This document shows positions 25,691 to 36,304 of a stretch of DNA of 64,000 nt, one piece after another (positions within the stretch are counted from its first letter, which is position 1; each line of letters begins with the position of its first letter). Origin of the DNA: Paraphysomonas bandaiensis. Taxonomy: Eukaryota; Chrysophyceae. Under the pieces are notes generated by a model that was not told the DNA's origin, searched no databases, and saw nothing but the letters and a program-made list of their open reading frames with translations. The stretch spans positions 104,087 through 168,086 of the forward strand of contig CBFFRP010000020.1 of NCBI GenBank assembly GCA_965644295.1. The letters run 5' to 3'. The translations under genes and the position numbers were made by a program.

Positions 25691-26083
25691 CGTCTACACA
25701 AGAGACACTTCTATTAGTGTCCCTTGTACCACATAAGCATTCGGCTATGAGCGGGCAGAAGTGACGAATATGACACAGGTAAAAACTTATTCTTTCGACC
25801 CTATGTCTAATACTTTAGTACCAGCTTGCTAATTCTAAACATTATATATCGCCCTTTGGCCGTGATACGCACTGTCTACAGAAGAAATCTGACATTAACG
25901 TAACATTCTCCACAAAAAAGTTGTTTTAAGAGTAAAACCCAAGCCCAACGTATGAACACTTTACAGTCATATATACATATCTGCATTTTACACCATATGC
26001 ACTTACATAGCGCGTATTCTCATGCTTATTTTCATTCGTAATACACGACAATAGTAACACACTTTGATAAAATGAAATATATT
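25691..26083. other. Gap between repeat copy B and the 26084-27433 gene
   Basis: About 390 bp of AT-rich sequence at the 3' side of the minus-strand gene. I see no gene or structured element. Confidence 0.4.
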
Positions 26084-27433
26084 CTACCAATCATCCCAGT
26101 CATCATCATTTCCCCCTGATGAAGCTACACTATCGCTCATTCCTGCACACTACATGACCTTCCCTGTTCAACGAATAATAAAACACACCTTCTAATTCAC
26201 TCTTAGAGGCCACTTTCGTGGCCAATGAAGTGTTCTCTCCTTGTTTTCCATGCCTACTGCTCGATCCATTACCTGTTTCTTTACTTTTCTGCAACGTCGC
26301 CTTGAGCTCGTCAAAATCAGATAGCGCAGATGAGGAATGTTTAGTACCATCTGCCCCAATCCATTTCCCGAAGGACTCAACAACATTCTCCACAATCGAC
26401 TCTGTTATTGTAGTAATTCGAATAGGTGTATGTCCATGATCTAGTATAAAATATCAACTAATAGTTTACAAATGAATAGCACGGTATCCATTGGATTCAA
26501 TGCACTAAGAATGGGCTTATCGGAAAAGGCTAGCAATAGCATGTACCTCTTAATGTCATGAAGTCGTTGTTGTTATGCTCATTTTCAGGGCAGCTGTGAG
26601 AAAAGTTGTGTGATGGAGCAAAACAGCCAGCACGAGCTTGAATTAAACAATGTGCCGCGTTCCTGCAATTATACAATAAGACACTCCATGCGTCGAAGAT
26701 GAAGCATTGATGAGTACAATTTGCACTGAGCCTACCTTATATCATCATCAAACACAACTGATATACAAGGCGCTTCAATCCACTGCACAATAGTTCTATT
26801 TAACATTGATAGCTCTATAACCCCATCTATTGTGGCCAGCTTCAGTCTGTCATTGGGGGCTTTATTTGATTGAGCCACCATATCAAAGCTGCACCTTGCT
26901 TCAAAGGCCTTTTCGTCAATATTTACCACAAACATACTTTTACTTGCAGTACACGATATGTTCAAATCGCGGTTTTTGTAATAGTTCTCAATACCAATAT
27001 ATACATCTGCGTAAATGCTCTGATTAGCAAAGCGCCAGATATCATCCAATCTTGTTTCATAAAAAATATCACCAATTTCCTCCCTATTAGTAGTTTCAGT
27101 ACCATTATAGATCACCTTAAAATCCATTCTATTCAGCTCTGTATCTATAGTATAATGGGAGAGTTTGGCGTTCTCGAGATAGTACATGATGAACTTCGAA
27201 TACACCGTTGACCTATCCAGCTCACAGTTGATTCTATCTCTCATATCTGCGTCCGCTAAATCAATCATAAATGATTTGAAAGAGTTGAATACATCCTCTA
27301 CTTCATGTGTTACAGTTAGAGAGGTGTCCAGATCACTGCTGTCGGCCCTTGAGCTCACACTAGTCGATTTCCTGATCGATGTAGTCTTCTTACTCTTCTC
27401 TATATCTTTTAAAAGGGTATCTAGTCCATCCAT
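26084..27433 (-). CDS. Unknown protein with acidic-tryptophan C-terminus
   Basis: Four exons (26736-27433, 26547-26662, 26189-26440, 26084-26142) keep phase and give 374 residues. The N-terminus MDGLDTLLKDIEKSKKTTS looks like a start followed by a Ser-rich linker. The central 170 residues look globular, with alternating strands (DFKVIYNGTETTN, DVYIGIENYYKNRDLNISC, LATIDGVIELSML). The C-terminal quarter is low complexity and ends DDDWDDW. I do not recognise the family. Acidic-tryptophan tails of this kind bind the mu-homology domain of delta-COP in proteins such as ArfGAP1 and Dsl1, so a link to COPI traffic is possible but is only an inference from seven residues. Confidence 0.7.
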
Positions 27434-28681
27434 ACCTCACCTCGCTTGTTATCTGCTAGTCTACCTTCACATTAGAGTAGTGTGGTGTTGGTTGTTGAGT
27501 TTTACACATAAGATGCATGTATATGATGCCCTTCAGAGTACAGTGTATTCCTACCTTCACACTACTTCTTCGTATTGCATGTCTCTGTATTCCGGTATGT
27601 GTATCTATGGAGCGGATATGATATCAGGTTGCTTCTACTTGTATCATAGGCATAGAGAAATATGTACTTCTGACCAATCGAATAGGAATACATCGCATAT
27701 GATTGGCTACCCTGGACCAATCAACCCATCCACTGCTCCAGCTCCACAACTCATACACAGATTGCTTTAATGAACTGAAGAAAGGAAAAACGAGTGATCT
27801 ATACATTTCCTTGCATTGAAATATTTCTAATGCCTTAGTGGTCCACACTGGTGTGTGCGCTCCTATTGGTTCCTTCAGCTTATGGTTGTAGTTTGTTGGA
27901 TATGTAAATGACGAGCTCTCACGTGAGGCAGTACTCCAGTGCAGTGATTGTGTTATTCAAGCTGAACAATACATATATATATTGTATTAACATATCGGAG
28001 TAAAGTAATCCCTAACTAGATTAATGCTATGCATGATCGTCCTGAAGAAGTTTTCTATAGAGAGGGAGCTTGCCAATAGCTTGCTAGAGCTGTACAAACC
28101 TTTTCGAGAGCCATGCGTGGCCATAAGAAAGTCCGCATATTCTTTGTCGAGGGAGGGGTATGTGGCTATCACGGATGGTGACGGTAGAGTGACCCATATA
28201 GAATCTGTCCGCGTTCTATATGGGCAGCCGAAATTATGATGAAGGTAACTGCGTAGAATCGGCGCGAAATTATAGCAATATATGTACCGGTGCGCCTACA
28301 GTATAGCCACGCTGTCGGAATATGCAGCAACATTTTCCACGAATATCTACAAATTCAGTAGAATTTTGGACATACAGCCACTAACATACAGTCTTGATGT
28401 CTACGTTAAATCTCGTTGTGTAGTATAGCGTTTACTGGTGATTACAATATAACTGAAGTTGTTCAGTGCTATTTGAGCACTTCGTTATACAGATTTTCTA
28501 CGCCTCCACATCGCTCCATCTCACGTTTCCATGGAACACTATCCTCCCATATACATAAATCTTACCCTCCCTTAAAGCAACGTCGCGGACCCCTACCCCG
28601 AATGGCGTCCCCCTGTCTATCTAGGCACCTCTATCTAGACACTGAAGGACTACATGTCCGTGGGCAGCTCTCACATTTACT
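27434..28681. other. Intergenic region with possible small ORF
   Basis: The promoter of the 26084-27433 gene should lie at the left end. Apart from a 71-codon frame at 28024-28239 I see no gene. An AT-only TATATATAT run sits near 27973. Confidence 0.4.
28024..28239 (+). CDS. Possible small protein or terminal exon
   Basis: A 71-codon frame beginning MLCMIVLKKF. Its composition is balanced (SLLELYKPFREP, GYVAITDGDGRVTHIESVRV) and looks more like protein than chance. An overlapping minus-strand frame of 61 codons exists. No domain is recognised and no upstream exon could be joined. I keep it as a weak candidate. Confidence 0.25.
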   Translation: MLCMIVLKKFSIERELANSLLELYKPFREPCVAIRKSAYSLSREGYVAITDGDGRVTHIESVRVLYGQPKL

Positions 28682-29098
28682 TAAAGACTCAGAATTCTGA
28701 AGTCAGCAGATGCCAGGTATATCAAAAGTCTGCTTGCTCAATACGATTGCTTTGAGCGATAGAGCGAAAGTGGTTGTATCTTTGTGCTTGACGAGGTAAC
28801 GCACAAGCAGCTTTTGTAGCGCTAAATAGTAGTATATCAGAGTTGAGCACTAGCTAGTTAAATTATTTGCTACATTAGTTGTGACCAGGGCCTGGTAACC
28901 GTTAATGGCCCATTAATGGATTAATGGTAGTCCAGTTCCCGGTAATTATAATGGCATTAATGAAAAGTGTCCCGGCAATTATAATGGCATTACCATTTAT
29001 GGCCATTAATGCCATTACCATTAACGGTTACCAGGCCCTGGCTGTGACTCTTACATGCCTATTGCTAATAATCAGACATTTGCTACGCGCTACTATAA
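28682..29098 (+). repeat. Dispersed repeat family A-D, copy C (interrupted)
   Basis: Same orientation as copy A: CTGAAGTCAGCAGATGCCAG, GAGCGATAGAGCGA, AACGCACAAGCAGC, then ACATTAGT. It resumes at CTCTTACATGCCTATTGCTAA after a 157-bp palindromic insertion (28885-29041). Copy A runs straight across the same point and so shows the empty site. Confidence 0.65.
28885..29041. mobile_element. Palindromic AATGG-type MITE
   Basis: The ends CCAGGGCCTGGTAACCGTTA and TAACGGTTACCAGGCCCTGG are exact inverted repeats, and most of the interior also pairs (GTTAATGGCCC and ATTATAATGGCATTA words). The pentamer TGTGA flanks both sides (28880-28884 and 29043-29047), with one extra C at the right end. The element sits inside repeat copy C, and copy A supplies the uninterrupted version. 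No coding capacity. Confidence 0.75.
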
Positions 29099-29100
29099 CT

Positions 29101-29182
29101 GCCAGGATCTATTTCATTAATTGCCATTATATTTGCCAGGAACTGGGCACTCATTAATGGATTAATGGTCACCAGGCCTTGG
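29101..29182 (-). repeat. Fragment of the palindromic MITE family
   Basis: In reverse orientation it carries CATTAATGGATTAATGG, ACCAGGCCTTGG and TTCATTAATTGCCATTATA, matching half of the 28885-29041 element with substitutions. Confidence 0.5.
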
Positions 29183-29686
29183 TCTCAGCTACCTTGGAAA
29201 GCAAACGAACAAAGTAATATTGTTATGAGTACTATCCATTCCGATAATGGCACAGAGAATGCTACACCTCAACTATCAAACAGCTCTGAACACTAGTGTC
29301 CGATCGTTTCATGTATATAAATTGTACTATTCGGAGAAGAAAGGAGTACCTTAAAGCACTTTCATACGTGTGAACTAATAGTAGAAAATCCAGGCGTCGA
29401 TGACAATTACGAGGGATAATCATAAACTTACTACTATATTATGCTTAGAATGCAGTAATTCATAGGGGTCGTCTTCTTCAAAAATGTCACACACTAAACG
29501 ATATCATCGCGTAGTGGGTAGAAATTAAATATTGTTTGCTGTCAATATGTTTCGTAGGAAAGAAGATGACTGATAAACTTCGTAAACAGCGGTATAACTA
29601 CAGCAAAGCGCAGGGTAGTGTAGATCAATTGCACAACACAAACCCGCATATGAATTATCATAATATGAGAGGTTAGATGATTTAAT

Positions 29687-31747
29687 CTAAGAGAACGACA
29701 CATACTCATTTTCTCCACCCGAAGGGGAGGTATTGGGGCGAGGTGACGGAGTATCGCGAAAAGAAGTATATGTGGAACTCTGATCGCCAGTAACTGCGGC
29801 GGGTTGTTTTTGTACAGGAGTGGAAGACTCCACAAAGCCTACAGTGTCACTATAGATACATGTAATTATATTTCGTAACAAGAAAATAGAGGTACCTGTT
29901 GTCTGCTGAAAATGAAGGTAAGTGCTCCACTGGCCTTGCTTCATCTGCCTCGTCGTCAAATGTTGCAGTCTCCGAGGAGCTCAAAACATCCCCCTTCCAT
30001 GGTGTCTGCTTGGCATCCTTGTCTCGAAAAGAACGGTCTGACTCAGGGCATGCTAGCGCCTAGTCGCACAAAACATGACTTACATGCTAGAAAGTAGGTA
30101 CAAATGCAGAACACAACAATATCATGAAGAATAGTGCATCATGCACTGCAAAGCGATAATATGAACACATAGTCTAAGATCAAGGCAATATGATATATCT
30201 GGATATATACCTGAACAAAGTGGACCACGATAGGGCGAGGCAGATGTTTTAGCATGCGAACCACACCTACAAAATCATAAATATTACAGCACAACCCCTC
30301 AAGACAGGTTCGGGAATATAACAATGAGTACCATTAAATGTTAGTGATCCCGTGGCATTTCCATTTATTTTGCTCACAATATCTCCTGCTAGTAGCCCCA
30401 TGCAGGAATCAGGATTCTATAAACAATATTAACATTATGCATACATATACATAAACATAAGTCGAGCATATACTACATACACAGCAAGAAGGAAACACAA
30501 ACTGCATAGTACAAACAGCAATCCCTAGGTATCACCTGAATAAATCCAATAACAGCAGGAGTTCCAGGGGAATCGCAGGGGATTAGAGTAATACCAATAG
30601 TCTGTGTTGTAAACACCAAAGACGTTTCCCGAACCTACAAATATCCATTACCCGCGCAGTACCATATTTGGATGAAAAAACCTTTTCCATCAGTCCTAAG
30701 AACGCCTTCGTCGAAGTTAAGTCCGATACATGGGGGACCCGAATCAAAGAGGTTAAATACGTCTGCCAGTTGTAAAGTAAGGTTACAAATACTAAAATAT
30801 GAGCAGCGATGACTGATATCTAAATATTTTCATATTCTCCATAATAACGCCGCTGCAATAATTTAGTGCATAATGCTATACCTGCAGCTGCGTCTCTCTC
30901 TCTGTAAGAAATGCTGGATCATTATGATCCGTCACTACGATATCCATTAATATTGGAAATTATAGTTTACAAACACCTACTCATTTTCGATTTCCTCTCA
31001 GGAAGGGATGGTAAACTGAGCATCAACACGATTAGATCAGCACCACAATCGTATTAACAAGGATATAAAATCGCAATAGCTCTCATACATTCAAAACACA
31101 ATACTTCAAAATAACTTGCCTTGACAGCAGGTGATGTCCCTTAAAATGCTGCCTTATATCGGAGTTCAAGTTGACAAAATCTTTGAAGCGCCTGTAACCA
31201 ACAGAATTTAACAACTCACTTGTACACACGGTTATTATAACATAAGTATACATAATCTATAAGTAGCAAAGTTTCATGACATCATAATGTTTTCACGCTA
31301 CCTGTGCACGGTGTTCGTATAACCATCGGCCAGGCGTGTGGTTTCTATTAAATACCAAGTGATCATATCTTCGCTATATCCATCTGACCCAGATCGATGC
31401 TCTGCTATTTTAATGTCATAAACCTCCTCGCCCTGACTCTGTGATATCTTCTGAGTTAGCTCAACAAGTTTTTCTCCTCCAACAATACATTCGTAGTCGA
31501 ACCCAAACCAACCGACTTTCTTTATCTCTATGTACCCAGACACACCGCGTATACTGAATAGTATCCTATGTCCGGAATTTTCCATGAACATACTGCTGTT
31601 CCCCAAGGATCCTGGTATTTCTTCGTGGTTCAACATGGCACTTCTTACCCCTGTCAGAGGATCGTGATATACGCTGATAACATGCACGACCCCGCCCCTA
31701 ATATAGTTCCAGGTTCTCGTTAACTGACCGTCAATCACTGTCACCAT
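29687..31747 (-). CDS. FAIM-like, PX and PDZ domain protein
   Basis: Ten exons (31302-31747, 31120-31191, 30981-31015, 30882-30934, 30682-30762, 30536-30634, 30332-30416, 30211-30266, 29896-30059, 29687-29849) keep phase and give 417 residues. Residues about 8-95 resemble the beta-sandwich of Fas apoptosis inhibitory molecule (TWNYIRGGVVHVISVYHDP, EEIPGSLG, GHRILFSIRG). A PX domain follows, split over five exons (HRRFKDFVNLNSDIRQHF, LPSLPERKSK, AFLTERETQLQTYLTSLI, KAFLGLME). PX domains bind phosphoinositides, usually PI3P. Then comes a PDZ-like domain (TIGITLIPC, LLAGDIVSKINGN, VVRMLKHLP) and a Ser/Pro tail ending EYVSFS. The second intron starts with GC instead of GT. SNX27 combines PDZ and PX for endosomal recycling, but in the opposite order and without FAIM. 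The frame stays open upstream to 31903; ATG 31747 is preferred because the domain begins there. Confidence 0.75.
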
Positions 31748-32138
31748 AATTACTACTGAAACTATAAGTCCAAAGTAGTTAATATTATGTGGCAACGCTC
31801 TATTGGGTTTATTGAGACCAGGATGCTGTGCTGAGCCACCGAGCATATGTATATGCATATATACTGCTGCTGTACATGTATATGGAGCTGTAGACCAGAC
31901 CACAATCGAGTTGGGACAAACAGGCTTTTACATAAACAATCAGTTCTTGGATACGGGGAATCAGGCCCAATAATCCAGGGATTTTAGTTGTATTTTGTTT
32001 TTTGATGATTAGCACATCGAAAAAATGGTAATTTTTGTGTAATTCCACCGTCCACACAGCAGTAGAACTTCTTATACGTAGTGCAACATACCATACACAC
32101 AGCAATAGTACATATAGTATCCTACATATCGCTCTTTA
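31748..32138. promoter_or_regulatory. 5' spacer of the FAIM-PX-PDZ gene
   Basis: About 390 bp between the start of the minus-strand gene and the left end of the inverted-repeat element. It contains the promoter by position; no specific motif is identified. Confidence 0.35.
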
Positions 32139-32437
32139 GGGTATTCCTTATAGATTTAGGAACATGTTTTTAGGAACATTTTCAGGAACATTTGTTGCTG
32201 GAATTTTGCAAAAACCCCCCCTTATACATTTTCAGCAACATTTTCAGGAACATTTTCAGCAACATTTGTTCCTGGCAAAGTCGGCAGCAGGCGTTTTTGC
32301 CAGCAACATAGGCCAATGTTCCTGGCAAAACGAATTTTTTCCAGCAACACAGGAACATTGTGACGTGCATGAATATATACTTTAAAGTGTATATTATTAC
32401 ATGAATTTACTATACCTAAAACAGTTATTGTTGACAT

Positions 32438-32875
32438 ATGGAGGAAATCGATGTTAATGTGGAGGCTGCCGATGAGGTCGGCAACACTGACACCGCTGTC
32501 GACGAAGCTGAGGACCAGCCAGAACCGGTGGTCAAGTTCACCTCAGCCGCTCCCTTGCTGAAACTGTTACAAGAGAAAGACCTAGGAGGTTCGGGTTATA
32601 TATTGTGATTCTACACAACTCTTCTATTTTTTCTGTTGCCTTGCCGGTGAGAGTTCGTCACAAACTTCCATGAGCAAGGTAGAGATCAGGAGAGAGATTA
32701 TGCAGTAAAATTCTTATTCTGGTTGCGAGATATTGGTACACCAGACGAGCACGTTCAGGGCATCTTGCGACACGCTGAGTCTCTCTCAAACCCAACCTAC
32801 ACAAATGAGTGGGCCAAAAAGAAGGATCCAGGGAGGGTGCGTGCTCCAGAAGATATTCCAGCTGTCTATTCCTAG
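32438..32875 (+). CDS. Hypothetical two-exon ORF inside the TIR element
   Basis: Exons 32438-32588 and 32652-32875 join in phase (donor GGTTCGG, acceptor GGTGAG) to give 124 residues. The N-terminus is acidic (MEEIDVNVEAADEVGN) and leads to SAAPLLKLLQEKDLG, then EFVTNFHEQGRDQERDYAVK and LFWLRDIGTPDEHVQGILRH. The composition is protein-like, with no low complexity in the second half. Another open frame follows at 32908-33117 (MSGKAVDMSVNRLQDIKDMA to EAETMEL) and may be a further exon that I could not connect. I do not recognise the family. Its position between transposon ends suggests a captured gene piece. Confidence 0.4.
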
Positions 32876-33338
32876 GCAGACCAGCTTGTAATAACTGCAG
32901 GGGCTTCATGTCTGGTAAGGCTGTCGATATGTCAGTAAATCGTCTGCAAGATATCAAGGATATGGCACCTAAGCATACAAGAGCCCCCATAATCACCAGC
33001 CTCAAGGATCGTCTTGAGACTCTAAAGGAAATGGGCTATGACCGAAATGATCCACCCTACCTCTCGCTTTCGCAGGAGCTACTTAAGGAACAAGAAGCTG
33101 AGACTATGGAGTTGTGAGCTCTTATCACTGAACCTGCAACAGAAGTAAATAACAACGGGTAGAGTTGATATTGAACTGCTTGAAAGTTGTGCATTGACTG
33201 GTTACAGTCATAATAAATATGACCAACTTTCTAAATTAATTGTTTTGTCGTAGATCAGCTACTTAACTTAACACATTAATACAAGTTAAGTATTAAAATC
33301 AAAATCCTCTACCATATGAAGTTGTTAATATTATTTCC

Positions 33339-33482
33339 TCGTGCGGGTGGATTCTTGTGAAACACCAACCTCTATCGTGCGGTTGGATTCTTGTGAAACA
33401 CCAATCTCTATCGTGCGGTTGGATTCTTGTGAAACACCAATCTCTATCGTGCGGTTGGATACTTGTGAAACACCAATCCTAT
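33339..33482 (+). repeat. 36-bp tandem repeat, four units
   Basis: The unit CGTGCGGTTGGATTCTTGTG plus AAACACCAATCTCTAT is repeated four times with one to three changes per copy. Because 36 is divisible by three, a frame across it reads a 12-residue repeat, but there is no other sign of coding. It lies inside the TIR element. Confidence 0.85.
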
Positions 33483-33723
33483 CTACAAGCAACTTATAGA
33501 GTGAAGAAATTGCATCTTATTATCAATAATCAATATAATATGTTCACTTAAAGCATATACAATAGAGATCATAGCGTCCGATAGCTGTTTATTACACTTG
33601 GTACGCAGCATTTCGTTCTAAATTTTCTTGACATGGTGTCTACTTTCAGTTGACAATAAGCTCGCACTAACTTTGTAGGATCATTTCTATACCTAGTGTT
33701 ATGCTTGCTATTGAAATAACTAG

Positions 33724-34190
33724 CTAAGACTTACCATTACGATAGGCACGGTAGCAATCAAGATTGAAATTTTCAGCCAGTTGTAAGATGTATCCACCTT
33801 CACCTAGGCGGTCACGTTCTATCCTTTGTTCGTCTGTGAACCAATCATCCCCTTCGTATACAGCAATGACATCTCCGTTGTTGTAGGCTATGTGAGAAAG
33901 AAGGCCATGACCCGTGCTCGAGGTGTATGTCTGACCATTGCTGTCGCGAGCTACAAGCAAAGAAGGTCTGTGGTATAGTGCTCGCTTACTCTGTTCCTCT
34001 ATCCTGGCATCGAAAACTAGAATTTGGAGGCGGTTCAAATGTGTGGGCAACTAACAAGTCTTTTGCATTTTCTTCTATATGAAACATTTCAATAATAATA
34101 CTTTCCCTATTGGCAGGCAAATCAAAAGGTTGAGGCAATTCAGGTGCCACCTCAATATCCATTTCAACTCCGTGGCATACTCCATCTCCT
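33724..34190 (-). pseudogene. SET-domain-like gene fragment inside the TIR element
   Basis: Two frames can be joined by a short intron near 34020-34055. The first (about 34060-34190) reads GDGVCHGVEMDIEVAPELPQ and onwards. The second continues with STGHGLLSHIAYNNGDVIAV, YEGDDWFTDEQ and GGYILQLAENFNLDC. This resembles the N-terminal half of a SET methyltransferase domain (G-x-GL, then GD-I-xx-YxG, then Y-x-L-x-L). The second half, with the NHS and GEEL motifs needed for catalysis, is not found downstream before the frame ends after a GTAAGT donor at 33735. It is therefore likely incomplete and non-functional. The SET assignment is tentative. Confidence 0.4.
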
Positions 34191-34444
34191 CTTTAATCTT
34201 CAAAGTCCATAGGTATGGCTTCAGTGTTATATAACGGTTGTCAAACTATGAGATGTACTATGTTAAAGTTGGCGAACACATAGTCCCTTCAAACTGATAA
34301 TGTTGCTGGCAAAATGTTGCTGAAAATGTTCCTAAATCTATAAAGGGGCTTTTTTCAGCAACATTTTTAGGAAGAAAAACATGCGAGGAACATGTTCCTC
34401 AAAATGTTCCTAAAAAAATGTTCCTAAATGTATAAGGGATACCC

Positions 34445-36304
34445 TTAGTGTGGTATCATAAAACGCCTTTAAGAATTTAATTCATTTTTTCCTTTTAAGT
34501 CGCCGGTTTGGTGGTCTGGTCAGTGAAATCGTAGTTTGGAATCACTCTGAATTGTTTCAAACTGTGTAATCACGATCGTTCAACACAGAGATATTACATT
34601 CCGTTGAGTGCTCCATCTCAGTGGCTCCTGGTACCTGTGGTTTAACCCTTAGCAATTCTTAAATGATTGTATTTAGCTGAGTATGATGATACGTTACAAT
34701 TACACGAACCCACACCCATTCATAGGTGTATAGCATAGTTCAGGCTCCTACAGTGCTTGTCCCTAATTACAGTACAGTGAAAGGGTTTACACTACAAGGT
34801 GTCAGGGTCATTTATTAGTGGTATTAAATCATTGGGCGTTCTATGTTGCGTAAAGACTACTCAAACAAGGTTTTACCCGTTCGCGTCCACTTTACTGAAG
34901 GTACCTGTATAAAGTTATGACGAGACTATTTTCCTTGAAAGAGCAGAAGCGGTTGTAAAGAAGTTATTTAATATGCACGTGTTGTTGATTTTGCGGCATT
35001 CGATTCTTACGAAGTTAGTGGTGGTATGCAAATATCTGAACCAGGAAGGAACTATTTTTAGTATCGGGATGTAAGTTATTGTGGTTATGCAAGGGGGTAG
35101 ATGTAGCAGCTCAATTTGGACTATTGATATCGAAAATATTGCCTTCATGAGCATATATTAGGTCCGGCGCAATTCCTTAACATTCAAGGAGACATCTTAC
35201 CATAGAAATATATACAAACAGTATTTTAATATTAGTTACCTGCTGAACAGCTCAAAGTTTTTCTTCCTTGCACAGTGTTCTATGTCTCATATAAAGTTGC
35301 TGGTATCGTCATCCATGCGTGCTCTATGTGACTATGTAAATGACTTAGGTGGGAAAAAGGATATAGCACTATTGTAACAATATCTTAACTACTAATATTC
35401 CCTAAGTTTTATCATTTTAAAAGGATTTCGTCAACACTTATGAACTATTACTACTCTACTTTACAACTACTGCATGGAGCTATACTTCTATATTAGTTTA
35501 ACTGAATAATTTTTGTTATTAATTCTATAGATTAACGTTAGAATATACCCGTAAAATGTACTATATTATTAACATTTAGGATGGCTAAATTTACAATTTA
35601 CGTAATTGAATTGAAAATTGAATTGAATTGCCAGCTCACACACTAAACTCATCACTATGGTTATTCACTACAGTTATACTTAACCACGGGTTGAAAGGCG
35701 AAAGACCCGAGTATTAAAATTCGGACAAGGGACGATACTCCATATCCATAGGATATAGGATATAGGATAAGATGTAGTATACCCTTATGATGTTGAAACC
35801 TAATATCTAGAATGTATAGCTATTTGTATCATGCTTGCAGTAAGCGGATATAGGATATAGAAGTTCAATATTAAGAAAACGAATGAAAAATCAACGCAGG
35901 CGTGTAATATATATTACTATATCGAGTATGCGCGTACAATGTACATTGAGTTGTAATTATAAACACCTTATCAACCTCATCATCGATGAAATCTACTTTG
36001 TAATATTTGAGGATTTTTAATCCATTCTAAAAGGTAGTTTAATTAGGTACGAGGAGCCATTTCAACTGCTTCGACGAGGTTGTATAACTGTATACCACAT
36101 CCCGAAACATCTAAAATGGAGTCAATAAAACTAAAATCCACTGCTGTGGCAGTAATGTTGTAGTTCGCTGTTCGGTAGTAATCAGCGCTCAAAATCTTAG
36201 CAGCTTACCAGTACATATTGGATTCAATTTACAAGCATTACTAGCCGATCTCAAAAATGGCTACAAGCACCTACAAATGCATGCTTTCGTTTGAATATGT
36301 CTAA
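34445..36304. other. Intergenic region with one dispersed repeat
   Basis: About 1.85 kb of AT-rich sequence. Apart from the dispersed repeat at 35680-35820 and short GATATAGGATATAGGATA runs inside it (about 35750-35770), I see no supported gene. Confidence 0.45.
35680..35820. repeat. Dispersed repeat, copy 2
   Basis: Matches 2429-2580 in the same orientation at both ends (TTAACCACGGGT and CCTAATATCTAGAATG) and at CCCGAGTATTAAAAT in between. Copy 2 has an extra run of GGATATA units. Confidence 0.55.

Larger units (their letters stand above)
32139..34444. mobile_element. 2.3-kb TIR element with TTA duplication carrying gene fragments
   Basis: The left end (from GGGTATTCCTTATAGATTTA) and the reverse complement of the right end (GGGTATCCCTTATACATTTA) match over roughly 50 bp with few mismatches. 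Each end is followed by clustered AGGAACATTTT and CAGCAACA repeats. TTA lies directly outside both ends (32136-32138 and 34445-34447). A 3-bp TWA duplication and GGG-type ends are the mark of PIF/Harbinger transposons. No transposase is visible inside. Instead it holds a two-exon plus-strand frame (32438-32875), a second frame (32908-33117), a 36-bp minisatellite and a minus-strand SET-like fragment. It looks like a non-autonomous element that has picked up unrelated coding pieces. Confidence 0.7.

Noticed and set aside
32658-33005. 115-codon minus-strand frame inside the TIR element
   Set aside because: Antisense to the better supported two-exon plus-strand frame, with no domain.
33339-33482. 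CRISPR-like direct repeats
   Set aside because: The 36-bp units are directly adjacent with no unique spacers, and the host is eukaryotic; it is a minisatellite.
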